A stretch of 55,808 nt of DNA. It comes from Priapulus caudatus (Eukaryota; Priapulida; Priapulimorpha; Priapulimorphida; Priapulidae). The position numbers and the translations under genes are program-made. The stretch lies in contig NW_014577296.1 of assembly GCF_000485595.1 (NCBI RefSeq), positions 247,619 to 303,426 of the forward strand. Reading direction: 5' to 3'. Of the stretch, positions 49,768 to 55,808 are shown one piece after another (within the stretch, counting starts at the first letter, position 1; every line of letters starts with the position of its first letter). The notes under the pieces are model-generated. The model was not told where the DNA came from and searched no databases. It worked only from the letters and a program-made list of their open reading frames with translations.

Positions 49768-52700
49768 ATGCTGCTGTTGCTGCTGCTACTACTGCTGCTA
49801 CTATTGCTGTTGCTGATGCTGCTGCTGCTGCTGCTGGTGGTGGTGGTGGCGGTGCTGCTGCTGCTGCTGGTGGTGGTGGTGGCGGTGCTGCTGCTGCTGC
49901 TGCTGGTGGTGGTGACGGTGCTGCTGCTGCCGTAACAACATGTCCTGAGCAGTGAACGACGTGTGTGAGAGAAGTTCAGAGAACGGGTGCCACACGTACG
50001 GGTGACATTAACTATCCCCACGCTCCACAAACACACACACACGCTCTCATTCACGCACGCACACACGCTCATTCACATAGAAACAATCATTTATGCATGC
50101 ACGCTCATTCACACATGTACGCTCATTCACATAGAAACAATCATTTATGCACGCACGCTCATGCACGCATGCACGCTCATTCACATTATAAACAATCATT
50201 TATGCACGCACGCTCATTTACATAGAATCAATCATTTATGCACGCACGCTCATTCACACATGCACGCTCATTCACGCACACACGCTCATTCACATACAAA
50301 CACTTATTTACGCACGCACGCTCATTCACGCACGCACGCTCATTCACACATGCACGCACATTCACATACAAACACTCGTTTACACACACACTCCCATTTA
50401 CAGTTACACACGCACGCAGCAGCGAGACCGATGAGAATCAGGGTGCCTGAGCCCGTTCAGATCGTGCGCACTCGCTCAGATGCGCTGCCGTATAAAGTTG
50501 ATAACTCAACAACCACTATACCGATTTTGACGATTTTGTCTAACTATCGAAGCGGGATACCAAGCATTGGAAATCTGGCATCCAACACAAAAATCTACTA
50601 TCCCGCGGATATCGGGGTACAGCTAATTTCGACCCCTGCAAAATATCGTTTCCACATACGCTCTTTTTTATTATATACATACTCCATACACTAGAAATCT
50701 TTTTGAGATTTCATATGCCTGCCTGATAAAAGGTTAAATTCAGGTCCAGGAAAGGAAAGAGAAGTCATGTGTTGGAATATTTTGCTAAAGTTTCTTTTGC
50801 TACATCATGTTTTACTACAAGAAAAATATCATTAATCGAATCGAAATAATTTCATACCAATGACAGCCCTACACACATGTACACAATGCCACACATGAAT
50901 GTCCTGTCACACATGCACACACGAGTCACAAGCGCTCATCACGTATTAACACACAAAAGACATAATCTGAATCACCTGTCTCTTTTTTCTACCACAACAA
51001 CCTTCGCACCAAGAAGCGCTAGCTCGATGGCAGCTCTCAACCCACATGGACCACCGCCAATGATCAGCGCCTGAGAATCAAATAAAATTATAGAAAATAA
51101 TGATATTTAATTATTCATTGTTCTAATTTATTGTTTAAATTCATTGTTCCTATTCATACTCATTCATTGTTTCTGTGTGCTTCACGGGAACTTTCATGAT
51201 TTATGGTAAATCATTATATTTCCATATTAAACTTATTCCATACATTATAAAATAACTTTGGTCATCCTAACTGCTTGTTTGTATTGTTTTAATATCATAA
51301 GCTGATACTTCATGATTAAGTAACCAGTTAATAATTAATAATAAATTATTTATTATTATTTTATTAAATTATTAATAATTAAATATTAATAGTTAATAAT
51401 TAATAAAAGGTTTTTAAGTAAACAGGAATTTACCCAGAAAGAGAATGTTCACCTCAAACTGAACAAACACCACATTAGGCAATTGGTAATGCATGGTAGT
51501 AATCTACTGAACTGCAAAAAGTTTTACAAAAAAAGTTTCTACTCCATCAAACGTTCACATATTACTACACTGAATGTCATTTAAACATCAGTTGAAATGA
51601 TATATATACAAAATAGTAACATTGTATAAACATATATTTATATGCACACAACCAGGCCTCTGGTTATAGTTCTCCAACTACATGCACACATGTAAATTTC
51701 TTTTAAAATGGTAAATTTTATCTCTTATCTCTATTTACTTTGTCGGTGTGGCTGGTATAATGACTGACACATAGCGCTCAACAGCACCATATTTAGGTAT
51801 CACGTTTCCCCAGCACGCTGGTGCACACATACACACATGTAACAGCGCTTAGTCATGCATGCGGCAGGCAAGACCTGTGACCTAAGAGCACAGACTGCTT
51901 GCATGAAACATCTTGCAGATTTTTGAAATGGATAGCTTTGCAGGGGAAACCGGGGTTTTCATTACACAACCGGTAGATATGTATCAGCAGCACACATATA
52001 TGCGAACACACTTAGGCCATCCTTAAAAAATTCTATGTTTGCTGTCCCCCGACCCATGATTTTTTTAGTGGGTAGGTAGGCAGGTTTTTTTTTTTGTGAG
52101 GCATAATAGTTATTTTAAGTCTGTCCTCATGTTTGCCACACATGCTTTGTGTTTCAGTCTTAACTATGAGGAATGTATATGCACCTTCCAGAATACCAGT
52201 AGAAGAGTTATATTTATATTTATATTTATATAGACAAAATAAACCGAAAAAAAAATAATGGAACCAAAAATGTCAAAAAATACTTTTGGGGCGCTATTTT
52301 CGTGGGGTCGGTCGGAGGACAGCAAACATAGAATTTTTTAAGGATGGCCTTAGCTTCCATATATATACATGGCAGGCGAGTAAACTCACGCTTCCTTCCA
52401 CTCCAGAAACAATAGAGTGATAATTCAATATCTGCCTAAAGCTGGATATAAGCGAAATCATTCGAGAAAATCTAACTCTTCCATACACACTTGCCTTTTT
52501 TATTAAGACCCAAAAAGATCCCATGCAAATAAGGCTTTAATGGCTGGATGAATTCTGTGATTTTTTCTAAAACTAACAGCAGATCTACATGCCACCATCA
52601 CTTGGATATTAACCAGAGTTCTGTGCATCATTTGTGGGTTACTCTTTTTTTTAGCTTCAGTGGTTCCCTATTCCACCCCTCCACCCTATAATTTCTCTCT

Positions 52701-54201
52701 GCAGCATGGAGTTTAAATCAAAGGGCTATGACCTCTCAAGCTTTGTGTTTGAACTCGGTGAGCGTGAAAGAGAAAGCCAGGATCATTGCCCTCGTTTTCC
52801 CAATACAGCTTTATAGAATAAAAATAACTCTGGACTTTAACTGGACCGACAAAACATTTTTAGAGCCATGACCCATCACGCAATGTTCACGATACTATGG
52901 AATTTATAATCAGTGGCAGACAGGGGACATCGAATATCATGTTTAGCATGCCGGGTCTTACCACCAGCTGAGGACCGATGGCTCATATAACTGATAGCAA
53001 AAACTTGAGGAACTACCTTAACTGCATGCCGAGGAAAAATCACACAGCAATGATACCAAAATTTCCTGACTTTTTGCAGCAAACAACTTAGAAGATAAGA
53101 CAGTAGTCTGGCAGATCTCTGTAACACCGTGAGCACGTACCCTGGTATTGTTGCAGGCTTTTCCCTTCTTATAGTCTTTGTGAGCAGCTCGCTTATCCAG
53201 TTTGCTCCATATTGACTCTGCCTTCCATGACCTCACCCGCATCCTCAGGTGCAAGTAAAAGCTGGGGTCGTCTGTGAAGCCCAGCAATAAGAATGGCTCA
53301 TCGATGGCAACACAAGAGGTTATCGAGACATCTACAGGAGATGCCTAGGCAGTCAACTGACGCACATAAATTTTACACCAGAAGGAAAATAGTACAGAAA
53401 TCCCGCGTGCATCATCAGAAATTCCCACCATATGCAATTTGGCAAATAAGAGGTGTTCAAATGATTGCAAGTGAGAAATAGCATGAAGAAAATTAGCTAC
53501 ACTTGAAGTCGCACACATAAGTTTACTGTGCATACACATTTATGTGTCGCACAGTCGAAATGGCTATCAGCAATTTATATGTAAATTAAAATAGGATAGA
53601 CCAATTTAGTGTCACGTAGTGCATAATATCAAGAGCGGATAATACCTCCGGTATACCTACCGGTATTATCCGCTCTTGATAATATATGCATCTATGCTCA
53701 AAGGCAAGGTTGTTTCACTTCTCCGATTTGCATTCAAATACATTTTAATCACATGCCTGCATAATGCAAAGTTTAATGCTTTAGTCAACTCAAGCAAGGT
53801 CATTAACTCATTGCTAACCAGTGTGAAAATGTAAAGATTGCAGGTCTGGAATTACTCCGTACTAGAAATCTTCAATATATATCCACATTACAGCCGACTT
53901 CAAAATGCTAGCACCTCTACCATGAAAATGTCTCATTTAAGCAGACAATGGAGAAGAGGAAGACCCAACTAGTGAATGATTATTTGGGCAAAATATTACA
54001 AACCCAGTACTATCTAAGGAAGCAGCATGTACCTTTTGGATCCAGATGCAGAACATTGCACATCTGCTTAAAAGTGGACAAGATTGTCTTGAACGTCGGT
54101 GCCTGGACAAACTTGTCAAACAGATCTGCTCCCAGACCCTGCATTCTCACGTCGACAGCATACTGGCCACTGCCAGAACGCCGCGGCACTCGAAGTGACA
54201 T
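23963..54201 (-). CDS. Mical: MICAL, F-actin-oxidising flavoprotein monooxygenase (31 coding exons)
   Basis: MICAL proteins use FAD and NADPH to oxidise methionines of F-actin and so disassemble filaments downstream of semaphorin-plexin and Rab signals; this is family knowledge. Exons read on the minus strand: 54201-54033, 53271-53141, 51070-50976, 48478-48366, 45604-45491, 45121-45020, 44720-44583, 44311-44193, 43303-43046, 42569-42465, 42069-41947, 40843-40718, 40515-40382, 40031-39934, 39176-38984, 38685-38448, 37896-37708, 37089-36904, 36669-36486, 35842-35717, 35476-35314, 35116-34986, 34473-31919, 30780-30674, 30297-29738, 29475-29320, 28831-28692, 28556-28296, 27900-27772, 26473-26335, 24207-23963. 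All junctions are GT-AG and all phases close, giving 7,527 nt and 2,508 residues. Domain order is monooxygenase, CH, LIM, linker, bMERB. The start ATG gives a short N-terminus as in relatives. An in-frame ATG at 54285 lies above an acceptor-like site (54223-54224), so I left it out. The 5' UTR exon and promoter were not found. Confidence 0.95.
24499..25881. mobile_element. TTAA-flanked non-autonomous transposon (piggyBac- or Kolobok-like)
   Basis: TTAA at 24495-24498 and 25882-25885 flanks terminal inverted repeats AGATGCCTTCCCA (left) and AGGTGCCTTCCCA (right, inverted), 12 of 13 matching. TTAA duplication is characteristic of piggyBac and Kolobok. The interior has no transposase; it has CTCGCC/GGCGAG-rich subterminal modules on both sides (about 24560-24620 and 25625-25700), a palindrome (25110-25209) and GATA repeats. 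It sits in the last MICAL intron. Confidence 0.65.
25110..25209. repeat. Palindrome CAGGAGTG...CACTCCTG around GATA repeats
   Basis: 16-bp matching arms starting CAGGAGTGTATAATAT enclose TA-rich sequence and AGATAGATAGATAGG-type repeats. No flanking duplication. It is inside the TTAA-flanked element. Confidence 0.6.
26210..26334. repeat. G-rich array below the MICAL exon 30 donor
   Basis: In the sense strand the donor GTAGGGG is followed by tandem G-rich units with GGGAGGTAGG and GGGAGGTAAG, several of which look like donors. On the plus strand it reads CTACCTCCCGCTGTCTCCCC repeats. Confidence 0.55.
28692..30780 (-). CDS. Mical: MICAL exons 24-27: distal linker
   Basis: Exon 24 (30780-30674) encodes [16 protein letters not shown] and ends LGLG. 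Exon 25 (30297-29738) is Ser/Thr/Glu-rich and starts [15 protein letters not shown]. Exon 26 (29475-29320) is read in the frame giving [18 protein letters not shown], because only that frame closes phase 1 to phase 1; the longer open frame there is a shadow. Exon 27 (28831-28692) is Lys-rich, with [19 protein letters not shown]. No domain recognised; low complexity suggests disorder. Confidence 0.85.
31687..31876. repeat. (CT)n tract with CACCTTCCCT spacers
   Basis: CT dinucleotides broken by CACCTTCCCTCC units. In the MICAL sense strand it is (GA)n just below the exon 23 donor. Confidence 0.9.
31919..34473 (-). CDS. Mical: MICAL exon 23: giant disordered linker exon
   Basis: A single 2,555-nt exon encodes residues about 1079-1930, starting with [19 protein letters not shown] after a TTGCAG acceptor and ending STASTGQ at a GTATTG donor. 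It is acidic and Ser/Thr-rich with basic helical patches (for example [16 protein letters not shown]-like near the start, partly read here as [14 protein letters not shown]) and no recognised domain. Vertebrate MICAL3 also has a long linker, but I know of no family rule that places it in one exon. The 5' part (about 33.9-34.4 kb) is very GC- and CpG-rich compared with the flanking introns. The open frame continues into an intronic GA-repeat, so the raw ORF overstates the exon. Confidence 0.9.
34856..34938. repeat. (CA)n microsatellite in MICAL intron 22
   Basis: CACACA with CGCACA interruptions. Confidence 0.95.
35717..36669 (-). CDS. Mical: MICAL exons 19-20: LIM zinc-binding domain
   Basis: Residues 890-946 fit the LIM consensus exactly: C890-x2-C893-x17-H911-x2-C914-x2-C917-x2-C920-x22-C943-x2-H946, with the last zinc pair contributed by the next exon (RFYCKSH). 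The domain binds two zinc ions and mediates protein contacts such as CasL or Rab-linked partners in this family. Exon 19 starts at a NAGNAG acceptor (gcag|CAG), so isoforms differing by one Gln are expected. The intron between the two exons (36485-35843) holds a (CA)n tract, poly-A runs and a hAT-like end. Confidence 0.95.
35951..36080. mobile_element. Possible hAT-type element end
   Basis: TAGGGGTGTAACGACTAACC followed by cgcgattca and tggttcggttttcg resembles the ends of hAT non-autonomous elements in aquatic animals. No opposite end or duplication was found, so this is only a fragment. Confidence 0.35.
36379..36460. repeat. (CA)n microsatellite in MICAL intron 19
   Basis: CA dinucleotides preceded by A-rich sequence (36286-36350). 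Open frames across it are artefacts. Confidence 0.95.
36904..38685 (-). CDS. Mical: MICAL exons 16-18: charged linker between CH and LIM
   Basis: Residues about 673-877, rich in Arg, Glu, Lys and Gln, with stretches such as [10 protein letters not shown] and [18 protein letters not shown] that predict helix or coiled coil. Exon 16 carries [10 protein letters not shown] and ends LTEPL at a GTAAGC donor; exon 17 begins [16 protein letters not shown]; exon 18 ends NIPRA. I recognise no separate domain. Assignment rests on phase continuity with the CH exons upstream and the LIM exons downstream. Confidence 0.85.
38098..38462. repeat. Degenerate array resembling the MICAL exon 16 donor
   Basis: About nine degenerate units of 36-49 bp in MICAL intron 16. 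Each has, in the sense strand, a motif like GAACYGCTGGTRGGCT, near-copies of the real exon 16 end (GAACCGCTG|GTAAGCC at 38444-38456). The array starts at the splice site itself. Confidence 0.6.
38984..40515 (-). CDS. Mical: MICAL exons 13-15: calponin-homology domain
   Basis: Residues about 532-635. Visible CH hallmarks are LLGWCQ near the start, the [19 protein letters not shown] helix, then [15 protein letters not shown] and the final YLWQLYEFF helix. MICAL CH domains are single type-2 modules that assist the monooxygenase but usually do not bind actin alone (family knowledge). The upstream exon (40843-40718) supplies the linker with QVRSLYD. A longer open frame runs upstream of 40515, but only the acceptor at 40516-40517 keeps phase 0 with the previous exon. 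Confidence 0.93.
39177..39933 (-). other. MICAL intron 14
   Basis: Contains GCCGGTTCAACCCC and AAGGGCCTGTTCAA motifs repeated two or three times (39360-39730), suggesting an interspersed repeat. No exon. Confidence 0.5.
40844..41946 (-). other. MICAL intron 11, nothing identified
   Basis: AT-rich; no second-gene exon could be supported. A single donor-like CACAG|gtaaac near 41113 has no matching acceptor. Confidence 0.5.
41947..54201 (-). CDS. Mical: MICAL exons 1-11: FAD monooxygenase domain
   Basis: Residues 1-489. Exon 3 carries the dinucleotide-binding strand with GGGPCG at residues 105-110 (GxGxxG), followed by VVVVEKRD. Exon 4 has NVLHLWP and [16 protein letters not shown], which are hallmarks of the family. 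Exon 6 has GADGKRNTL (GADG at 232-235). Exon 8 has [20 protein letters not shown], the DG-type motif region. Exon 9 ends with LVGDSLLE (GD at 408-409), and exon 10 continues [13 protein letters not shown]. All residues expected for FAD binding and fold appear present, so the enzyme is predicted to be active. Exon 5 has two overlapping donors 6 nt apart (GTAAGA then GTGAGT), which would include or skip Ser-Lys. Exon 12 has a doubled AG acceptor. Confidence 0.95.
43380..43760. repeat. Degenerate minisatellite in MICAL intron 8
   Basis: Repeated variants of GTCACCTGTRATGATTGTC and GGGTGACAAGT at roughly 50-bp spacing. Highly diverged; no coding role. Confidence 0.5.
45724..45990. repeat. 49-bp minisatellite in MICAL intron 4
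   Basis: About 5.5 copies of a 49-bp unit containing GACAATACAGGTACGTGGTG and ACATCACTGACAYAGG. Copies start near 45724, 45773, 45822 and 45872. They are nearly identical, suggesting recent expansion. Confidence 0.85.
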
Positions 54202-55262
54202 CTTGCAGTTGCTATCTGTACTCTGTGATGAACACAAATTTTTTGTACCGACCAATGGCAAAATTCCTAAATAGTTTTTTGTCAAGTTGTGTTCTTATTA
54301 TTTGTACCTATGTTTTCTTCTGGTTCCTGTAGTCTATCCTATGTATGTATGCCAATCATAACCATATTTTATTATTTATAAATGATTATTTAGTGAACAA
54401 ACCGATCGTAGACGAAATGGGAATGGGGTAGATTTTGAGCGTAGACGAATTAGGAGTAGGCGAAATCAGTGTAGGCCAACTGGAAATTTTGCTGTAGGCG
54501 AAATGGGAGTAGGCCAACTGGGAATTTTGCTGTAGGCGAAATGGGAGCAGGCCAACCGGGAATAAACCGAGCAAACAACTTGAGTAGTAGTGAGGGAGAG
54601 AAGTGAACTGCAGCGGCATCTGTTACATATCAGCTCAGAGGAATGGTCACGTATTGTGAGACATCAACAGACTATTAGTCTCACTCGAGACAGTGACTAA
54701 GTGCATAGTTGCAAGTGCAGGTGCTGGCCAAGCTAGGGGGTCGGGGGGCAGGTTCCCCCGGGGAAATTTATGAAAAAATGGTGCAATTTAGTGCATTCTA
54801 AGCTATTCTGAACACGTTGTATGAGACTCTTGAATCTCTTTTTCAAGTTGTCGAAAATTTCGTCAGCGAGGCGGTGTTTTGGACAAAGTTCTGTGTGGCG
54901 GCTGAGAATTTGGGTGAGGCGGCCCGCCTCGCTTGTGTCAATGCAGGGCAAACACTGTATATGTGAAAAAAACAAACAAACAAAAAACAGTATATGTGCA
55001 GGCATGCAGAGTGTAGTATATAATGATACAAGGTGAGATGTATTTCAATACTTGAAGTGATTTCGCATCTCCATCGGGTTCGAACACTCGACGCAGTGCG
55101 AGCCAGCGTAGGTGATGACAATCAGGCCGGCGTAGTCCATACACATGGAGGGAGTCACGTTGAGCGACTTGACGTCACTGCGGCCGCCGCCCGCGCTCCT
55201 GCTGCCAAGCGTATGATCAGTCCGTAATCCAGGCTTCAACCGCATAGACTGTATGATCTCCA
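46207..55262 (-). CDS. Putative zinc-finger gene interdigitated with MICAL (partial)
   Basis: Non-MICAL minus-strand exons lie between MICAL exons: 55262-55052, 54954-54816, 53021-52962, 49944-49617, 49077-48869 (3' end uncertain), 48710-48664, 47380-47198, 47126-47093, 46328-46207. From 54954 onward the phases close in order (0-1, 1-1, 1-2, 2-1, 1-0, 0-0, 0-1, 1-0). The first exon ends in phase 2 and does not join the second in frame, so an exon or a base is missing there. Content: a C-x2-C-x8-H finger, the linker KRFKSLIQ, an Ala/Pro-rich exon, the linker [13 protein letters not shown] and a C2H2 pair with GEMPY resembling POGZ/ZNF280 proteins, which are chromatin-linked nuclear factors. 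The identity is by resemblance only. The gene continues upstream of the window and its 3' end was not found. MICAL exons 1-4 lie inside its span. Confidence 0.5.
46530..46985. repeat. Degenerate ~55-60 bp repeats in MICAL intron 4
   Basis: Repeated variants of AACCAGAAACACTTTCATC and CCAACTGGTCGCA. Several diverged units, no ORF of interest. Confidence 0.4.
47198..47380 (-). CDS. Exon encoding a C2H2 zinc-finger pair (POGZ/ZNF280-like)
   Basis: The frame opens after an acgcag acceptor and closes at AAGCGG|gtacgt, 61 codons, phase 0 to 0. The first finger is complete: C-x2-C-x12-H-x4-H (CRICEKAF...CHMKMTH). The inter-finger linker VKGEMPY and CGFRSS match the POGZ/ZNF280 style. The second finger has C-x2-C-x12-H but its last His is not supplied by the next modelled exon, so that junction may be wrong or the finger degenerate. 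The exon lies in MICAL intron 4 and is not part of MICAL. Confidence 0.65.
47450..47643. mobile_element. Harbinger-like MITE (TAA duplication)
   Basis: 194 bp with inverted ends AGCCTGGGACACACCATG and AGCGGGGGACACACCATA, continuing through a GAATTTATTCGCACGTC match. Flanked by TAA at 47447-47449 and 47644-47646. Three-base TWA duplications are typical of PIF/Harbinger. No coding capacity. Lies in MICAL intron 4, beside the zinc-finger exon. Confidence 0.7.
48028..48118. repeat. (GT)n microsatellite in MICAL intron 4
   Basis: GT dinucleotides with GCGCGTGCGTGC in the middle. Confidence 0.95.
48869..49077 (-). CDS. Candidate linker exon of the zinc-finger gene
   Basis: After a ttgtag acceptor the frame reads [20 protein letters not shown], then FIKRQFG and [20 protein letters not shown]. 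The composition looks coding and unlike the surrounding repeats. The 3' end is uncertain: donors at 48876 (gtgttt) or 48868 (gtgtat) are both weak. Only the second gives the phase needed by the next exon (48710-48664; [15 protein letters not shown]). Confidence 0.5.
49080..49423. repeat. 21-bp minisatellite in MICAL intron 3
   Basis: About 16 copies of a 21-bp unit, CACGTTATAGACGCGTCACGA with variants, including CACGTGAC. It begins at the acceptor side of the candidate exon 49077-48869, so in the sense strand it runs up to that exon. Confidence 0.9.
49617..49944 (-). CDS. Candidate exon with poly-Ala/Pro tract from a CAG/CTG repeat
   Basis: A pyrimidine-rich acceptor (tgctcag at about 49945-49950) and a strong donor (gtaagc below 49617) bound 328 nt. 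One frame stays open and reads [13 protein letters not shown], a long alanine run, then [19 protein letters not shown]. That frame starts in phase 1 and ends in phase 2, matching the exons on either side. The poly-Gln/His frame meets a stop and the poly-Ser frame stops just before the donor. The repeat core is about 49680-49935. Confidence 0.5.
50036..50420. repeat. Variable minisatellite of CACGCACGCTCATTCAC units
   Basis: Alternation of CACGCTCATTCACA with AGAAACAATCATTTATGCA at irregular spacing in MICAL intron 3. Confidence 0.8.
51071..51960 (-). other. Part of MICAL intron 2, AT-rich
   Basis: Contains a TAATTATTAA-rich segment at about 51300-51410. No exon. Confidence 0.6.
52015..52349. 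mobile_element. Harbinger-like MITE with 40-bp inverted repeats (TTA duplication)
   Basis: Inverted ends begin GGCCATCCTTAAAAAATTC and match for about 40 bp with one mismatch. TTA flanks it at 52012-52014 and 52350-52352. The interior has T-rich runs and GGTAGGTAGGCAGG, with no ORF of note. Lies in MICAL intron 2. Confidence 0.7.
53630..53678. mobile_element. Tiny palindromic element, copy 4 (7-bp duplication ATAATAT)
   Basis: 49-bp palindrome with ends CAAGAGCGGATAATACC and its inverse, in MICAL intron 1. ATAATAT flanks it at 53623-53629 and 53679-53685. Confidence 0.8.
54457..54563. repeat. 38-bp tandem repeat, three copies
   Basis: TAGGCGAAAT recurs at 54457, 54495 and 54533, each followed by GTAGGCCAACTGG-type sequence. 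Confidence 0.75.
54816..54954 (-). CDS. Possible exon, partly repeat-derived
   Basis: After an atatacag acceptor the frame reads [20 protein letters not shown], then a basic helical stretch ending KKRFKSLIQ at a weak donor (CAAC|gtgttc). Below the donor the same frame runs into a sequence typical of an interspersed repeat ([10 protein letters not shown]). The phase fits the next candidate exon (53021-52962) but not the preceding one. Confidence 0.3.
55052..55262 (-). CDS. Candidate upstream exon with a C2HC-like finger
   Basis: A cccgcag acceptor opens the only stop-free frame, with [12 protein letters not shown] and then [20 protein letters not shown], ending in [14 protein letters not shown]. 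Cys-x2-Cys-x8-His suggests a zinc knuckle. The donor is CAA|gtattg. If it is not used, the frame stops at 55045 and this would be a terminal exon. It may instead belong to an unrelated gene upstream of MICAL. Confidence 0.45.
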
Positions 55263-55309
55263 CTGCGGGCAAAACGAAAATGGGAGAACATTGAGCAAAC
55301 TTTGAGTGC

Positions 55310-55808
55310 TTTATTACTCGTGCATGCTTACGCGTGTTCGTGCGTGCGCGTGCATTCGAGTGCGCCTGTGCATACGTGTATGTGTTTGCGTATGTGTGCG
55401 CACGTGTACGCACGACGTGCGTGTGTTCATACGAGTATGCATGTGTTCGTGCATGCATTTATACGTGTATGTCTTTGCGTGTGCGTGCGTGTGTTTATAC
55501 GTGTATGCATGTGTGCGTGCGTGTGTTCATACGTGTATGTGTTTGCGTGTGCGTGCGTTCATACGTGTATGCATGTGTGCGTGCGTACGTGTGCATACGT
55601 GTATGTGTTTGCGTGTGCGTGCATGTGTTCATACGTGTATGCATGTGTGCGTGCGTGTGTGTGCATACGTGTATGTGTTTGCGTGTGCGTGCATGTGTTC
55701 ATACGTGTATGCATGTGTGCGTGGGTGTGTGTGCATACATGCATGCATGTGTGCGTGCGTGTGTTCATACGTGTATGCATGTGTGCGTGCGTGTGTTTAT
55801 ACATGCAT
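55310..55808. repeat. GTGCGTGC/ATACGTGTATGCATG minisatellite reaching the window end
   Basis: Repeated GTGTTCATACGTGTATGCAT and GTGTGCGTGCGTG in units of roughly 45-60 bp. It continues past the window. If the exon at 55262-55052 is real, this is its upstream intron. Confidence 0.85.

Noticed and set aside
49080-50420. Regular short repeats considered as a CRISPR array
   Set aside because: Units are contiguous minisatellite copies without unique spacers, and the genome is animal.

Overview
The window is metazoan nuclear DNA. It has intron-rich genes with GT-AG boundaries, TTAGGG-type telomere motifs, many micro- and minisatellites and several families of small inverted-repeat transposable elements. 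I cannot name the species; the interspersed repeats suggest a marine invertebrate, which is an inference.

The main gene is a complete MICAL (F-actin-oxidising flavoprotein monooxygenase) on the minus strand, from ATG at 54201-54199 to TAA at 23965-23963. I traced 31 coding exons by hand. Every junction is GT-AG and every phase agrees, giving 7,527 nt and a predicted protein of 2,508 residues. Domain order is canonical: FAD monooxygenase (about 25-490), CH (about 532-635), LIM (890-946), a very long disordered linker carried largely by one 2.55-kb exon, and a C-terminal bMERB/DUF3585 coiled coil (about 2312-2480).

Between the first MICAL exons lies a second set of minus-strand exons that are not MICAL. 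They encode a C2HC-like finger, a poly-Ala/Pro tract from a CAG/CTG repeat, a conserved-looking linker and a C2H2 finger pair resembling the POGZ/ZNF280 type. Most of these exons are mutually phase-compatible, so two same-strand genes appear to be interdigitated from 55.3 to 46.2 kb. This, or an assembly artefact that imitates it, is one of the two most notable observations.

The other is a family of four tiny near-perfect palindromes (42-76 bp, ends CAAGAG/CTCTTG; one copy has CAATAG on its left end). Each is flanked by an exact 7-bp target duplication: 3809-3853, 9121-9196, 13706-13747 and 53630-53678. One has a matching empty-site sequence elsewhere in the window. The two arms within a copy resemble each other more than the interiors of different copies do.

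From 1 to 23.9 kb no complete gene was found. This part holds CpG-dense patches (about 3.0-3.4, 5.0-5.4, 7.3-8.0, 10.9-11.3 and 12.1-12.7 kb), one good candidate minus-strand exon (9950-10095), simple repeats, a 443-bp inverted-repeat element carrying telomeric repeats (16472-16914), and a broken gag-like fragment of an LTR retroelement (about 20.0-20.85 kb). MICAL introns also carry a TTAA-flanked element (24499-25881), two TAA/TTA-flanked Harbinger-like MITEs (47450-47643 and 52015-52349) and several tandem arrays, two of which reproduce splice-donor-like sequence next to a real donor.
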